From Amycolatopsis thailandensis (GTDB lineage Bacteria > Actinomycetota > Actinomycetes > Mycobacteriales > Pseudonocardiaceae): a DNA stretch of 64,000 bases. Within the stretch, counting starts at the first letter, position 1; every line of letters begins with the position of its first letter. The stretch covers positions 1-64,000 of the forward strand of contig NZ_NMQT01000043.1 of the NCBI RefSeq assembly GCF_002234405.1, given 5' to 3'. The notes under the pieces were generated by a model that saw only the letters and a program-made list of their open reading frames with translations, made no database searches and was not told the DNA's origin. This document shows, one piece after another, positions 29,801 to 36,718 of the stretch. A program made the translations under genes and the position numbers.

Positions 29801-29814
29801 GTATCGACTGACAT
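26812..29814 (-). CDS. nrdA: Ribonucleotide reductase large subunit
   Basis: A 1000-residue R1 subunit. An ATP-cone regulatory domain is at the N-terminus (VRVIRRDGSVSPFDANKI, about 18-110). Catalytic blocks are PQLSSCFLTTV (first redox Cys), SSNLCTEITLN (radical Cys and catalytic Glu), NFYTIPEARRSNLRHRPIGLG, and a C-terminal tail DDPDCEACQ that relays electrons to the active site. About 90 residues of Ala/Pro-rich linker before the tail give it more reach than usual. ATG 29814 with GGAG is the start; the longer frame to 29847 lacks support. It acts with the adjacent nrdB product in the cytosol. Confidence 0.95.
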   Translation of the reverse strand: MSVDTGQRPPSSSDTTPATVRVIRRDGSVSPFDANKISVAVTKAFLAVEGGDAAASSRIHHLVQELTEQIESSLLRHAGPETALHIEQIQDIVELALMRGEHHKVARAYVLYRDERAKARESEKPASSDVAISVKAADGTLRPLDWARVSHVVGEAVAGLEDVSAEPVLAEAKRNLYDGISADELALAQIMAARVLVEQEPNYSYVSARLLADKLRGEALSYLAGVPQQASQDEMTTRYPQYFRDYLKRAIELELVNAELQTFDLDKITAAIHAERDLDFGFLGLQTLYDRYFQHHNGVRFELPQAFFMRVAMGLAIREDDREARAIEFYELLSSFHFMASTPTLFNSGTTRPQLSSCFLTTVDDDLDSIFQAYKNNALLAKYSGGLGNDWTPVRGLGAHIKGTNGQSQGVVPFLKIANDTAVAVNQGGKRKGAACAYLETWHVDIEEFLDLRKNTGDDRRRTHDMNTANWVPDEFLRRVEADAQWTLFSPNETPDLHDLYGNAFAERYREYEAAAERGELKVFRKIRAVDLWRRMLTMLFETGHPWITFKDPCNLRSPQQHVGVVHSSNLCTEITLNTTTDEVAVCNLGSVNLLKHVTPEGIDAKRLEKTVRTAVRMLDNVIDINFYTIPEARRSNLRHRPIGLGLMGFQDALFEIGVPLSSEEAVQFADTSMEHISYYAISASTDLAEERGQYQTFEGSLWSKGILPIDSMQLLIDARQGDALDVDTSSTLDWAPLRERVKTVGMRNSNVMAIAPTATISNIVGVGQSIEPLFQNLFVKSNMSGDFTVVNPHLVRSLKERGLWDEVMVSDLKYFDGSLGQIDRVPDDLKALYATAFEIESKWLVDAGSRRQKWIDQAQSLNLYIAAPSGRKLDELYRYAWHKGLKTTYYLRARSATHVEKSTLRGTDGKLNAVSATPAPATPAAPKASAPAASPAPSATAAVSPSPAAAVPAVPVTAPAAAPAAKPEPKEMPQVSDVDFVATDGAACRIDDPDCEACQ

Positions 29815-29938
29815 CGTCACTCCAAAGGGCGCGTTGAAGCACCACAAGGCCTCACAAGGCCGTGCGCTGCACGTTCACAAAGCTGTCCGACCACCGCTCC
29901 TGAGCGGTCTCCCCGTCGCTGGGCGGTGCCGGTTCCCA

Positions 29939-29954
29939 GAGACTACATGTAGGG
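29939..29954 (-). promoter_or_regulatory. Possible NrdR box upstream of nrdA
   Basis: CCCCTACATGTAGTCT on the complement strand fits the NrdR-box pattern acaCwAtATaTwgtgt in its core (CTAxATxTAG). It lies about 125 bases before the nrdA start. NrdR normally binds paired boxes and I could not find a convincing second copy, so this is tentative. The spacer 29815-30034 holds no gene. Confidence 0.4.
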
Positions 29955-30034
29955 GTCGGAGGCTGCACGTGCCCCAATGGGTGGCGTGTCGTGGTCTCAC
30001 CCTGGCGGGTTAGACGATCACGCTGAGCGGCTGG

Positions 30035-30643
30035 TCAGCCGCCGAAAACGATCGTGAAATCGCGCAGACAGGCACTCAGGACGGGCCGCTGACCGGCCAG
30101 GAAGCCCAGCGGTCCGTGCTCGTTGATCCGCCAGTCCGCGGCGGCCGGGCGAGGCTTCGCCTTCGCTCGGACGGGGCTTCTTTTGAGACGTCCGTCCAGC
30201 ATCTGGACGACGTCGAAGGCCGCGGGCATCCGCACCGGAAGGCTCGGGCGGGCGGTGAAGGCGGCCGTCGCGATCCAGTCCTCGTGGGTGGCCGCCGAAG
30301 CGGTGAACGTCCGCCCGTGGGTGAAGCCGAGCGCGGCGAGATCCTTGGGGATGCCCCACAGCGCGCGGCCGCCGGCGAGCGAGACCTCGCTGTCGACCCA
30401 GATGTCCGTGATGGAGCTGGACAGGCGTTCGCCGCGGACGGCGACCGTCGCCAGCAGCTCGTGATACTGGAGCTGCCCGGGTTCCTGGTAGTCGATCCAG
30501 GCGGTGAACACCTGCGCGCGGCCGCCCACCACGATCGGCTCGACACCGTCCGGCAGCTCCGGCAGTTCGCTCACCGGGACACGCCAGATCGACAGGTACG
30601 CCTGGCCCGCCAGGTTCCACGGTTCGGGGGGATGGGCGGTCAC
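30035..30643 (-). CDS. Acetoacetate decarboxylase-like protein
   Basis: About 202 residues. Recognised by general fold pattern: an N-terminal PPEPWNLAGQAYLSIWRVP, a central YQEPGQLQYHELLATVAV, and GGRALWGIPKDLAALGF near residue 110, which corresponds to the Lys-containing active-site region of acetoacetate decarboxylase (ADC) family proteins (here GIPKDLA). True ADC makes acetone from acetoacetate, but most actinobacterial members are uncharacterised and may act as cyclases or lyases. GTG 30643 overlaps the stop of the upstream enoyl-CoA hydratase gene as GTGA, so the two are translationally coupled and probably share a pathway. Confidence 0.6.
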   Translation of the reverse strand: MTAHPPEPWNLAGQAYLSIWRVPVSELPELPDGVEPIVVGGRAQVFTAWIDYQEPGQLQYHELLATVAVRGERLSSSITDIWVDSEVSLAGGRALWGIPKDLAALGFTHGRTFTASAATHEDWIATAAFTARPSLPVRMPAAFDVVQMLDGRLKRSPVRAKAKPRPAAADWRINEHGPLGFLAGQRPVLSACLRDFTIVFGG

Positions 30644-31479
30644 GCGTTCCGCCACGGCAGGTAGGCGGGCTGGTCGGTGTCGACGCGCATGGAGAACTCC
30701 GGTGGTCGTTTCTGGAGGAAGGACATGACCCCTTCGACGGCGTCCGGGCTGGAGCCCAGGCCGCCGATCAGCCGTGAGTCCAGTTCGTGCACGGGGAACG
30801 GTGATTCGGCGCTCGCCATCCGGTACAGCAGCTGACGGGTCACCGCGACCGAAACCGGTGACGTGGTCGAGGCGATCTCCACTGCCAGTTCGCGGGCCTT
30901 GCCGAGCACTTCGCCGGGCTCGTGGACACTGTGGACCAGACCGGCGCTCTTCGCTTCCTCGGCGCCGAAGACGCGGCCGCTGATCATCCAGTCGAGTGCC
31001 GTTCCCATCCCGACGAGCCGGGGGAGGAACCACGCGGACGCGCCTTCGGGATAGATGCCGCGGCGGACGAACACGAAACCGAACCGGGAGTCGGTGGACG
31101 CCAGACGGTAGTCGCACGACAGCGTGATCGTGACGCCGCCGCCGACAGCCGCGCCCCGCAGGGCGGCGATCACCGGCTTGTTCATCGTGAAGATCCGTTT
31201 CGAGCAGCGTCCCGCCGGTTCCTGCCACGCCGCGTCCGGCCCGGATTCCGGGTCGAAGTCGAAACCGCCCTGCGAGAGGTCGGCGCCCACCGAGAAGTCC
31301 TTGCCGTTGCCGGTCAGGATCACCACTCGGACGTCTTCGTCGCTGTCGGCCCGGTCCATCGCGTCGCCGAGTTCGTCGGCCATGCGGATGGTGTATCCGT
31401 TGCGGGCCTCGGGCCGGTTGAGCGTGACCGTCGCGATGCGGTCGGCGACCTCGTAGGTGATTTCGGCGTACGCGCTCAT
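30640..31479 (-). CDS. Enoyl-CoA hydratase/isomerase family protein
   Basis: A 279-residue crotonase-fold enzyme. The acyl-CoA oxyanion loop regions are seen as KDFSVGADLSQGG (about 60-72) and IAALRGAAVGGGVTITLSCDYRLAS (about 104-128). The position of the first catalytic Glu of classical hydratases is SCDY, and the second lies near RRGIYPEGASAW, so Glu is kept in the second loop only; it could be an isomerase or a hydratase. It acts on CoA thioesters in the cytosol. Its start region contains a TTGACA-type operator-promoter (31500). Coupled to the downstream ADC-like gene. Confidence 0.8.
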   Translation of the reverse strand: MSAYAEITYEVADRIATVTLNRPEARNGYTIRMADELGDAMDRADSDEDVRVVILTGNGKDFSVGADLSQGGFDFDPESGPDAAWQEPAGRCSKRIFTMNKPVIAALRGAAVGGGVTITLSCDYRLASTDSRFGFVFVRRGIYPEGASAWFLPRLVGMGTALDWMISGRVFGAEEAKSAGLVHSVHEPGEVLGKARELAVEIASTTSPVSVAVTRQLLYRMASAESPFPVHELDSRLIGGLGSSPDAVEGVMSFLQKRPPEFSMRVDTDQPAYLPWRNA

Positions 31480-31521
31480 AACGTGAAAGTAAGACTATGT
31501 TGACAAGGTGTCAATAAAGGC
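31480..31521 (-). promoter_or_regulatory. Promoter with TTGACANNNTGTCAA operator
   Basis: The complement reads TTGACA, 17 bases, then TACTTT, a good -35/-10 pair for the enoyl-CoA hydratase gene. The -35 is one arm of a perfect palindrome TTGACAAGGTGTCAA (31500-31514), so a regulator bound there would block RNA polymerase. No TetR gene adjoins it; the neighbouring regulator is MerR type. Confidence 0.65.
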
Positions 31522-31902
31522 TCAGGCGAAGAGCTCGTAGGTCTTCTTGCCGGTTTGCTCGGCCGCTTCGATGTACCCGGCGAGCGCGGTGCGGGATCGC
31601 ATGATCCTGTCCAGCTGTTCGTCGAGCTTGCCGAGTCGTTCGCGCATCGCGGCCAGCAGCTCGGGGCAGCCGATCAGCTCGGGCTCCTCGCCGATCGCGC
31701 AAGGGAGCAGGTACGCGATGTCTTCGGACGACAGGCCCGCGGCGAGCAGGTGCCGGATCTGCTTCACCCGCAGGACGGCGGTTTCGTCGTACTCGCGGTA
31801 GCCGTTCGTGGCGCGCTCCGCCTCCAGGAGTCCTTGTGCTTCGTAGTAGCGCAGCTGGTGAGTGTTGACTCCCGTGCGGCGGCTCAGTTCCCCGATTTTC
31901 AT
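31522..31902 (-). CDS. MerR-family regulator
   Basis: A 126-residue regulator. The N-terminal winged helix starts MKIGELSRRTGVNTHQLRYYEAQGLL, with the typical ATNGYREYDE wing, followed by a coiled coil (about 80-118, RERLGKLDEQLDRIMRSRTAL) that forms the dimer. No Cys cluster for metal is seen beyond one CAIG and one CPEL, so it is likely a small-molecule sensor such as those of the drug- or aldehyde-responsive subgroup. ATG 31902 is chosen because the domain starts there; GTG 31914 is possible. It is divergent from the imine-reductase-like gene and probably controls it. Confidence 0.85.
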   Translation of the reverse strand: MKIGELSRRTGVNTHQLRYYEAQGLLEAERATNGYREYDETAVLRVKQIRHLLAAGLSSEDIAYLLPCAIGEEPELIGCPELLAAMRERLGKLDEQLDRIMRSRTALAGYIEAAEQTGKKTYELFA

Positions 31903-31914
31903 CGTGTTTCCCAC

Positions 31915-31936
31915 TTGACCTTCATACCGGTCTCAA
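31915..31936. promoter_or_regulatory. Putative MerR operator-promoter
   Basis: TTGACC...GGTCTCAA forms an imperfect inverted repeat between the divergent MerR and oxidoreductase genes. MerR proteins normally bind such dyads inside long-spacer promoters. The -10 is not clear. Confidence 0.5.
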
Positions 31937-31952
31937 CGTCGACGATGCAGCC

Positions 31953-32807
31953 ATGGACAACGAAACCACCGCACCTGTGACAGTTCTCGGCCTCGGCCTG
32001 ATGGGCACCGCGCTCGCCCGCGCGTTCCTCGCGGCCGGGCATCCCACCACCGTCTGGAACCGGACCGCCGCCAAAGCTTCGGCTTTGGTGGCCGAGGGGG
32101 CGCGGCTCGCACCCACGATCGGTGACGCGCTCGCGGCGGGCGGCACGACGATCGTGTGTCTCACCGACTACCCGGCCGTGCGCGACCTGCTCGACGATGC
32201 CGCGCTGGAAGGCGCGACCTTGGTCAACCTGACCTCGGGCGATTCCGGTCAAGCGCGGGAAACCGCCGCCTGGGCGGAAAAACGGGGCGCCCGCTACCTG
32301 GACGGCGCGATCATGGCCATCCCGTCGTCGATCGGGACCGACGAGGCGGTGATCCTGCTGAGCGGGCCGCTGCCGGACTTCGACCTCGGCGCGCTCGGCA
32401 CGGTCAGTCACCTCGGCGAGGACCCCGGGCTCGCGTCGCTGTACGACGTCGCCGGCCTGACGATGATGTGGAGCGTCCTGAACGCGTGGCTCCAGGGCAC
32501 CGCGATGCTCAAGACCGCCGGCGTAGACGCCGCGACGTACGCGCCGTTCGCGCAGCAGATCGCCGCCGGGGTGGCCGGCTGGCTGCCCGGCTACGCGGAG
32601 CAGGTCGACAAGGGTTCCTTCCCCGCGGAGGTGTCGGCGCTGGAGACCGACGTGCGGGCGATGGCTCACATGGTCGAGGAGAGCGAGGCGCTGGGCGTGA
32701 ACGCCGAACTGCCGAAGCTGATCAAGGCGATGGCCGACCGGGCGATCGCGGCGGGGCACGGCGGGGAGCAGTACCCGGTGCTGATCCGGGAGTTCGAGCG
32801 GCCCTGA
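31953..32807 (+). CDS. NADP-dependent imine reductase-like oxidoreductase
   Basis: A 284-residue protein of the 6-phosphogluconate/3-hydroxyisobutyrate dehydrogenase superfamily. The N-terminal Rossmann domain has TVLGLGLMGTALARAFL (10-26), with VWNRTAAKA following the strand that gives NADPH preference. The C-terminal helical domain carries ARYLDGAIMAIPSSIGTDEAVILLSGP, the block I associate with actinomycete imine reductases. No conserved Lys typical of hydroxyacid dehydrogenases is evident at the inter-domain helix (YDVAGLTMMWSVLNAW), also fitting imine reductases. It may reduce cyclic imines or be tied to a ligand sensed by the divergent MerR regulator. Confidence 0.7.
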   Translation: MDNETTAPVTVLGLGLMGTALARAFLAAGHPTTVWNRTAAKASALVAEGARLAPTIGDALAAGGTTIVCLTDYPAVRDLLDDAALEGATLVNLTSGDSGQARETAAWAEKRGARYLDGAIMAIPSSIGTDEAVILLSGPLPDFDLGALGTVSHLGEDPGLASLYDVAGLTMMWSVLNAWLQGTAMLKTAGVDAATYAPFAQQIAAGVAGWLPGYAEQVDKGSFPAEVSALETDVRAMAHMVEESEALGVNAELPKLIKAMADRAIAAGHGGEQYPVLIREFERP

Positions 32808-32826
32808 GTGAGTGCTGGGCCGGGTT

Positions 32827-32874
32827 GGTCGTGAGTGGTAAGTGTCGTTCTAACGACACTTACCACTCACGACC
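32827..32874. terminator. Family C hairpin after the imine-reductase-like gene
   Basis: Perfect inverted repeat GGTCGTGAGTGGTAAGTGTC, 23-bp arms and a 2-base loop. Compared with 26761, the inner six base pairs change from GGACGG/CCGTCC to GTGTCG/CGACAC, always paired. It follows the stop by 20 bases. The spacer to 33085 shows only a likely promoter region. Confidence 0.75.
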
Positions 32875-33084
32875 ACCTGGACCACCGCGTTTCGTCCTCT
32901 GAATGCGTCGCGACCGGACCGGTCACGCGGGACTGGGTGGATCTGCTCCTCCAACGCACCAAAACCACACAGTCAGTGACAAGTCATCTTTTGCCTTGCC
33001 CTTCAGCCCGGCGTCAAAACAATCAGGCGTGCTTGATTTTTCTGGCGAGGGGTGCCAGCCTGAGGGGGACGCGAGGAGGCGGGC

Positions 33085-33879
33085 ATGGCTGACCTGGGCG
33101 TGATCCTTGGGGATCTCGCGGCGGAATCGCAGGCCATCGACGACGTGGTGGCGGATCTGCCCGCGTCGGACTGGGCGCGGCGGACCCCGGCCGAAGGCTG
33201 GACGATCGCCCATCAGATCGCTCATCTGGCCTGGACCGACAAGAAGGCGCTGATCGCGGCGCGCGGCTCCGAGGCCGAGTGGCAGGCCGAGATCGAAGGG
33301 CTCCTCGCGACCGGGGAGAGCTACGTCGACGACGGAGCGGCCGAGGGCGCGAAAACGCCGCCCCGTCAACTACTGGCCGAGTGGCGCGCCGGTCGCGCGG
33401 AACTCGCCGAAGCACTCGCCGCGGTGCCCGACGGGCAGAAAATCCCCTGGTACGGGCCGCCGATGAGCGCCGCGTCCATGGTGACCGCGCGGCTCATGGA
33501 GACCTGGGCCCACGGTCAGGACATCTTCGACGCGCTCGGCGTCCCGCGCGAGAACTCGGCCAGGATCTGGCATATCGCCCGCTTCGGGACCCGCACCCGC
33601 GACTTCGCCTACAAGCTCAACTCGCTCGCCCCGCCCGCCGAGGAGTTCCGCGTCGAGCTGGCCGCGCCGGATGGCACCACCTGGGCTTTCGGGCCCAAGG
33701 ACGCCGGGCAGCGGCTCACCGGGAGCGCGGTCGACTTCTGTCTCGTCATCACCCAGCGCCGTCATCCCGACGACACCGACTTGGTCGCGACCGGCGCCGA
33801 CGTCGAGGAATGGCTCGGGATCGCGCAGGCCTTCGCCGGGCCTCCCGGTGCGGGACGGCGGCCGGGGCAGTTCGCATGA
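33085..33879 (+). CDS. TIGR03084-type metal-binding protein, mycothiol-dependent fold
   Basis: A 264-residue protein. The N-terminal DinB-like four-helix domain of mycothiol-dependent maleylpyruvate isomerases is clear: TIAHQIAHLAWTDKKAL (about 45) and METWAHGQDIFDALG (about 137) supply a three-His metal site. A C-terminal beta region (about 195-255) follows. The matching Pfam/TIGR group is of unknown function but is recurrent at the head of this acyl-CoA operon, suggesting a thiol-transfer or isomerase step. The next gene starts inside its stop codon (ATGA). Confidence 0.8.
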   Translation: MADLGVILGDLAAESQAIDDVVADLPASDWARRTPAEGWTIAHQIAHLAWTDKKALIAARGSEAEWQAEIEGLLATGESYVDDGAAEGAKTPPRQLLAEWRAGRAELAEALAAVPDGQKIPWYGPPMSAASMVTARLMETWAHGQDIFDALGVPRENSARIWHIARFGTRTRDFAYKLNSLAPPAEEFRVELAAPDGTTWAFGPKDAGQRLTGSAVDFCLVITQRRHPDDTDLVATGADVEEWLGIAQAFAGPPGAGRRPGQFA

Positions 33880-35573
33880 CCCCCGCCCCGATCAGGATCG
33901 GCAACGCGTCCGGGTTCTACGGCGACCGGTTCTCCGCGGTCCACGAGATGCTCACCGGCGGCCCGCTCGACGTGCTGACCGGCGATTACCTGGCCGAGCT
34001 GACCATGCTCATCCTCGGCCGCGACCGGATGAAAGATCCGAACCGCGGCTACGCCAAGACGTTCCTCCGCCAGATGGAGGCGAACCTCGCGCTGGCCAAG
34101 GAAAAGGGCGTCAAGATCGTCGCCAACGCCGGCGGGCTCAACCCCGCCGGGCTCGCGGACGCGCTCCGCGAACTGGCCACGAAACTCGGCGTCGACGTCG
34201 CCATCGCGCACGTCGAGGGCGACGACCTGATCCAGCGCGCGGAAGAACTCGGGTTCGGCAAGACGCTGACCGCCAACGCCTACCTCGGCGCGTGGGGGAT
34301 CGCGGACTGCCTGAACGCGGGCGCCGACATCGTGGTGACCGGGCGCGTCACCGACGCTTCGGTGATCGTCGGGCCCGCGGCCGCGCACTTCGGCTGGGCG
34401 CGCGACGACTACGACGCGCTGGCGGGCGCTGTCGTGGCCGGGCACGTGATCGAATGCGGCACGCAGGCCACCGGCGGCAACTACGCCTTCTTCACCGAGC
34501 ACGAGATCGGCGTCCCGGGCTTCCCGATCGCCGAGATCTCCGCCGACGGCTCCAGCGTGATCACCAAACACCCCGGCACCGGCGGCATCGTGAACGCCGG
34601 AACCGTTACCGCGCAACTGCTCTACGAAATCACCGGCGCTCGGTACGCCGGGCCGGACGTCACGACCCGGTTCGACACGCTGACCCTGGCCGAAGACGGT
34701 CCGGACCGCGTCCGGATCAGCGGCGTCACCGGCGAACCGCCACCGCCGACGCTCAAGGTGTGCCTGAACGGCCTCGGCGGCTTCCGCAACGAGACGACGT
34801 TCGTCCTCACCGGACTCGACATCGAAGCGAAAGCCGCGCTGGTCAAGGAACAACTCGAAGGCGCGCTCAAGGCCCGGCCGCCTGCCGACGTCAAGTGGAC
34901 CCTCGCCCGCACCGAGCGTCCCGACGCCGAAACCGAGCAGCAGGCGAGCGCGCTGCTGCACGTCGCGGTGAAGGACGCCGATCCTGAGGTCGCCGGACGA
35001 GCGTTCAGCGGCGCGGCGATCGAACTCGCGCTGGCGAGCTACCCCGGTTTCCACGTCACCGCGCCACCCGCGGCCGCGTCGCCCTACGGCGTCTACCGAG
35101 CCGCTTTCGTCGACGCGCGAGAGGTTCCGCATGTCGCCGTCCTGCCGGACGGAACGCGCCGTGACATCGCGCCCGCCGCCGAAACCCTCCCTCTGTCCGA
35201 AGTGGACAACGAAACCCTGCCTGCCCCGTTCACACAGGCCGAGGTTCGCCGGGCGCCACTCGGCAGGGTGATCGGCGCGCGCAGCGGCGACAAGGGCGGC
35301 AACGCGAACGTCGGCGTCTGGGCCCGATCGGACGAGGCGTGGCGCTGGCTCGCGCACCGGCTCACCGTCACCGAGTTCAAACTGCTGCTCCCCGAGACCG
35401 CGGACCTCGAAGTCCGGCGGTATCTCCTGCCGAACCTGCGGGCACTCAACTTCGTCGTCGAAGGCATCCTCGGCGAGGGCGTCGCGTCGCAAGCGCGGTT
35501 CGACCCGCAGGCGAAGGCGCTCGGGGAATGGCTGCGCTCCCGCGAGATCGACATCCCGGAGGCTCTCCTGTGA
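33876..35573 (+). CDS. AtuA-like acyclic terpene utilisation family protein
   Basis: A 565-residue protein of the AtuA/DUF1446 family. The N-terminal block IRIGNASGFYGDRFSAVHEML is the family signature, and the C-terminal domain starting RVIGARSGDKGGNANVGVWARS is the small ferredoxin-like AtuA domain. AtuA is required for citronellol/geranyl-CoA breakdown in Pseudomonas, though its reaction is not established; I infer a role in branched acyl-CoA processing here. The start ATG overlaps the upstream stop (ATGA) and its own stop overlaps the next start, so expression is tightly coupled. Whether the substrate is terpenoid is not shown. Confidence 0.8.
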   Translation: MTPAPIRIGNASGFYGDRFSAVHEMLTGGPLDVLTGDYLAELTMLILGRDRMKDPNRGYAKTFLRQMEANLALAKEKGVKIVANAGGLNPAGLADALRELATKLGVDVAIAHVEGDDLIQRAEELGFGKTLTANAYLGAWGIADCLNAGADIVVTGRVTDASVIVGPAAAHFGWARDDYDALAGAVVAGHVIECGTQATGGNYAFFTEHEIGVPGFPIAEISADGSSVITKHPGTGGIVNAGTVTAQLLYEITGARYAGPDVTTRFDTLTLAEDGPDRVRISGVTGEPPPPTLKVCLNGLGGFRNETTFVLTGLDIEAKAALVKEQLEGALKARPPADVKWTLARTERPDAETEQQASALLHVAVKDADPEVAGRAFSGAAIELALASYPGFHVTAPPAAASPYGVYRAAFVDAREVPHVAVLPDGTRRDIAPAAETLPLSEVDNETLPAPFTQAEVRRAPLGRVIGARSGDKGGNANVGVWARSDEAWRWLAHRLTVTEFKLLLPETADLEVRRYLLPNLRALNFVVEGILGEGVASQARFDPQAKALGEWLRSREIDIPEALL

Positions 35574-36718
35574 CCGACCCCTTCTCCACGCCGGAACGCG
35601 TCGAGCTGCGCAAGACCGTCCGGCGGTTCGCCGAAGCCGAGATCCTGCCGTACCTCGACGAGTGGGAGCGCGAAGGCGAGCTGCCGCGCGACCTGCATCG
35701 CAAGGCGGGGGAACTCGGCCTCCTCGGTGTCGGCTTTCCCGAGGAGGTCGGCGGCGGAGGCGGTGACTACCTCGACGCCGTCGTCATCGCCGAGGAACTG
35801 CATTACGCGGGCGGTTCCGGCGGGCTCTTCGCGTCGCTGTTCACCTGCGGCATCGCCGTCCCGCACATCGCGGCGGCCGGCGATCCGGTGCAGATCGAGC
35901 GCTGGGTGCGGCCGACGCTGGAAGGCGCCAAGATCGGCTCGCTCGCGGTCACCGAACCCGACGGCGGCTCGGACGTCGCCGGGATCCGCACCACGGCCGT
36001 CCGCGAAGGCGACGAATACGTCATCAACGGCGCCAAGACCTTCATCACCTCGGGCTGTCGCGCCGACTTCGTGACCACGGTCGTCCGCACCGGCGAATCC
36101 GGCGCCCACGGCATCTCGCTGATCGTCGTCGAGCGGGGTACGCCGGGTTTCACCGTCTCGCGCAAGCTGGAGAAGATGGGCTGGCTCTGCTCGGACACCG
36201 CCGAGCTGTCCTATGTGGATGTCCGGGTGCCCGCGGAGAACCTGATCGGCGCGGAGAACAGCGGGTTCGCGCAGGTCGCCACGCAGTTCGTCACCGAGCG
36301 GGTCTCACTGGCGGTGCAGGGTTACGCGCACGCGCAGCGGGCGCTGGACCTGACGCTGGACTGGTGCCGCCTGCGGGAGACGTTCGGCCGCCCGTTGATC
36401 TCCCGGCAGCTGGTGCAGCACAAGCTCACCGAGATGGCCCGCAAGATCGACGTCGCCCGCGCCTACACCCGGCAGGTCGCGCAGCGGCACGTCGCGGGCG
36501 AAGAGGTCATCGCCGAAGCCTGTTTCGCGAAGAACACCGCCGTCGAGACCGCCGAATGGGTGGTCAACGAGGCCGTGCAGCTGCACGGCGGACTCGGCTA
36601 CATGCGGGAGTCCGAAGTGGAGCGTCACTACCGTGACGTGCGCATCCTCGGCATCGGCGGCGGGACCAACGAGATCCTCACCGGCTTGGCCGCGAAGCGA
36701 TTGGGATACACCGCATGA
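35570..36718 (+). CDS. Acyl-CoA dehydrogenase
   Basis: A 382-residue flavoprotein oxidising acyl-CoA to 2-enoyl-CoA. Conserved blocks are SLAVTEPDGGSDVAGIRTTA (FAD and acyl-CoA contact), ERVSLAVQGYAHAQRALDLTLDWCRLRETFG, and HGGLGYMRESEVERHYRDVRILGIGGGTNEIL. The catalytic base of this type is a Glu or is placed near that last block (GIGGGTNEI), which contains Glu. It starts at GTG overlapping the previous stop (GTGA). One of two acyl-CoA dehydrogenases in this operon, so two oxidation steps or two chain types are likely. Confidence 0.92.
   Translation: MTDPFSTPERVELRKTVRRFAEAEILPYLDEWEREGELPRDLHRKAGELGLLGVGFPEEVGGGGGDYLDAVVIAEELHYAGGSGGLFASLFTCGIAVPHIAAAGDPVQIERWVRPTLEGAKIGSLAVTEPDGGSDVAGIRTTAVREGDEYVINGAKTFITSGCRADFVTTVVRTGESGAHGISLIVVERGTPGFTVSRKLEKMGWLCSDTAELSYVDVRVPAENLIGAENSGFAQVATQFVTERVSLAVQGYAHAQRALDLTLDWCRLRETFGRPLISRQLVQHKLTEMARKIDVARAYTRQVAQRHVAGEEVIAEACFAKNTAVETAEWVVNEAVQLHGGLGYMRESEVERHYRDVRILGIGGGTNEILTGLAAKRLGYTA

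Noticed and set aside
26767-29811. A 1014-codon open frame antisense to nrdA
   Set aside because: nrdA has all its catalytic motifs on the other strand; this is a shadow of its codon bias.
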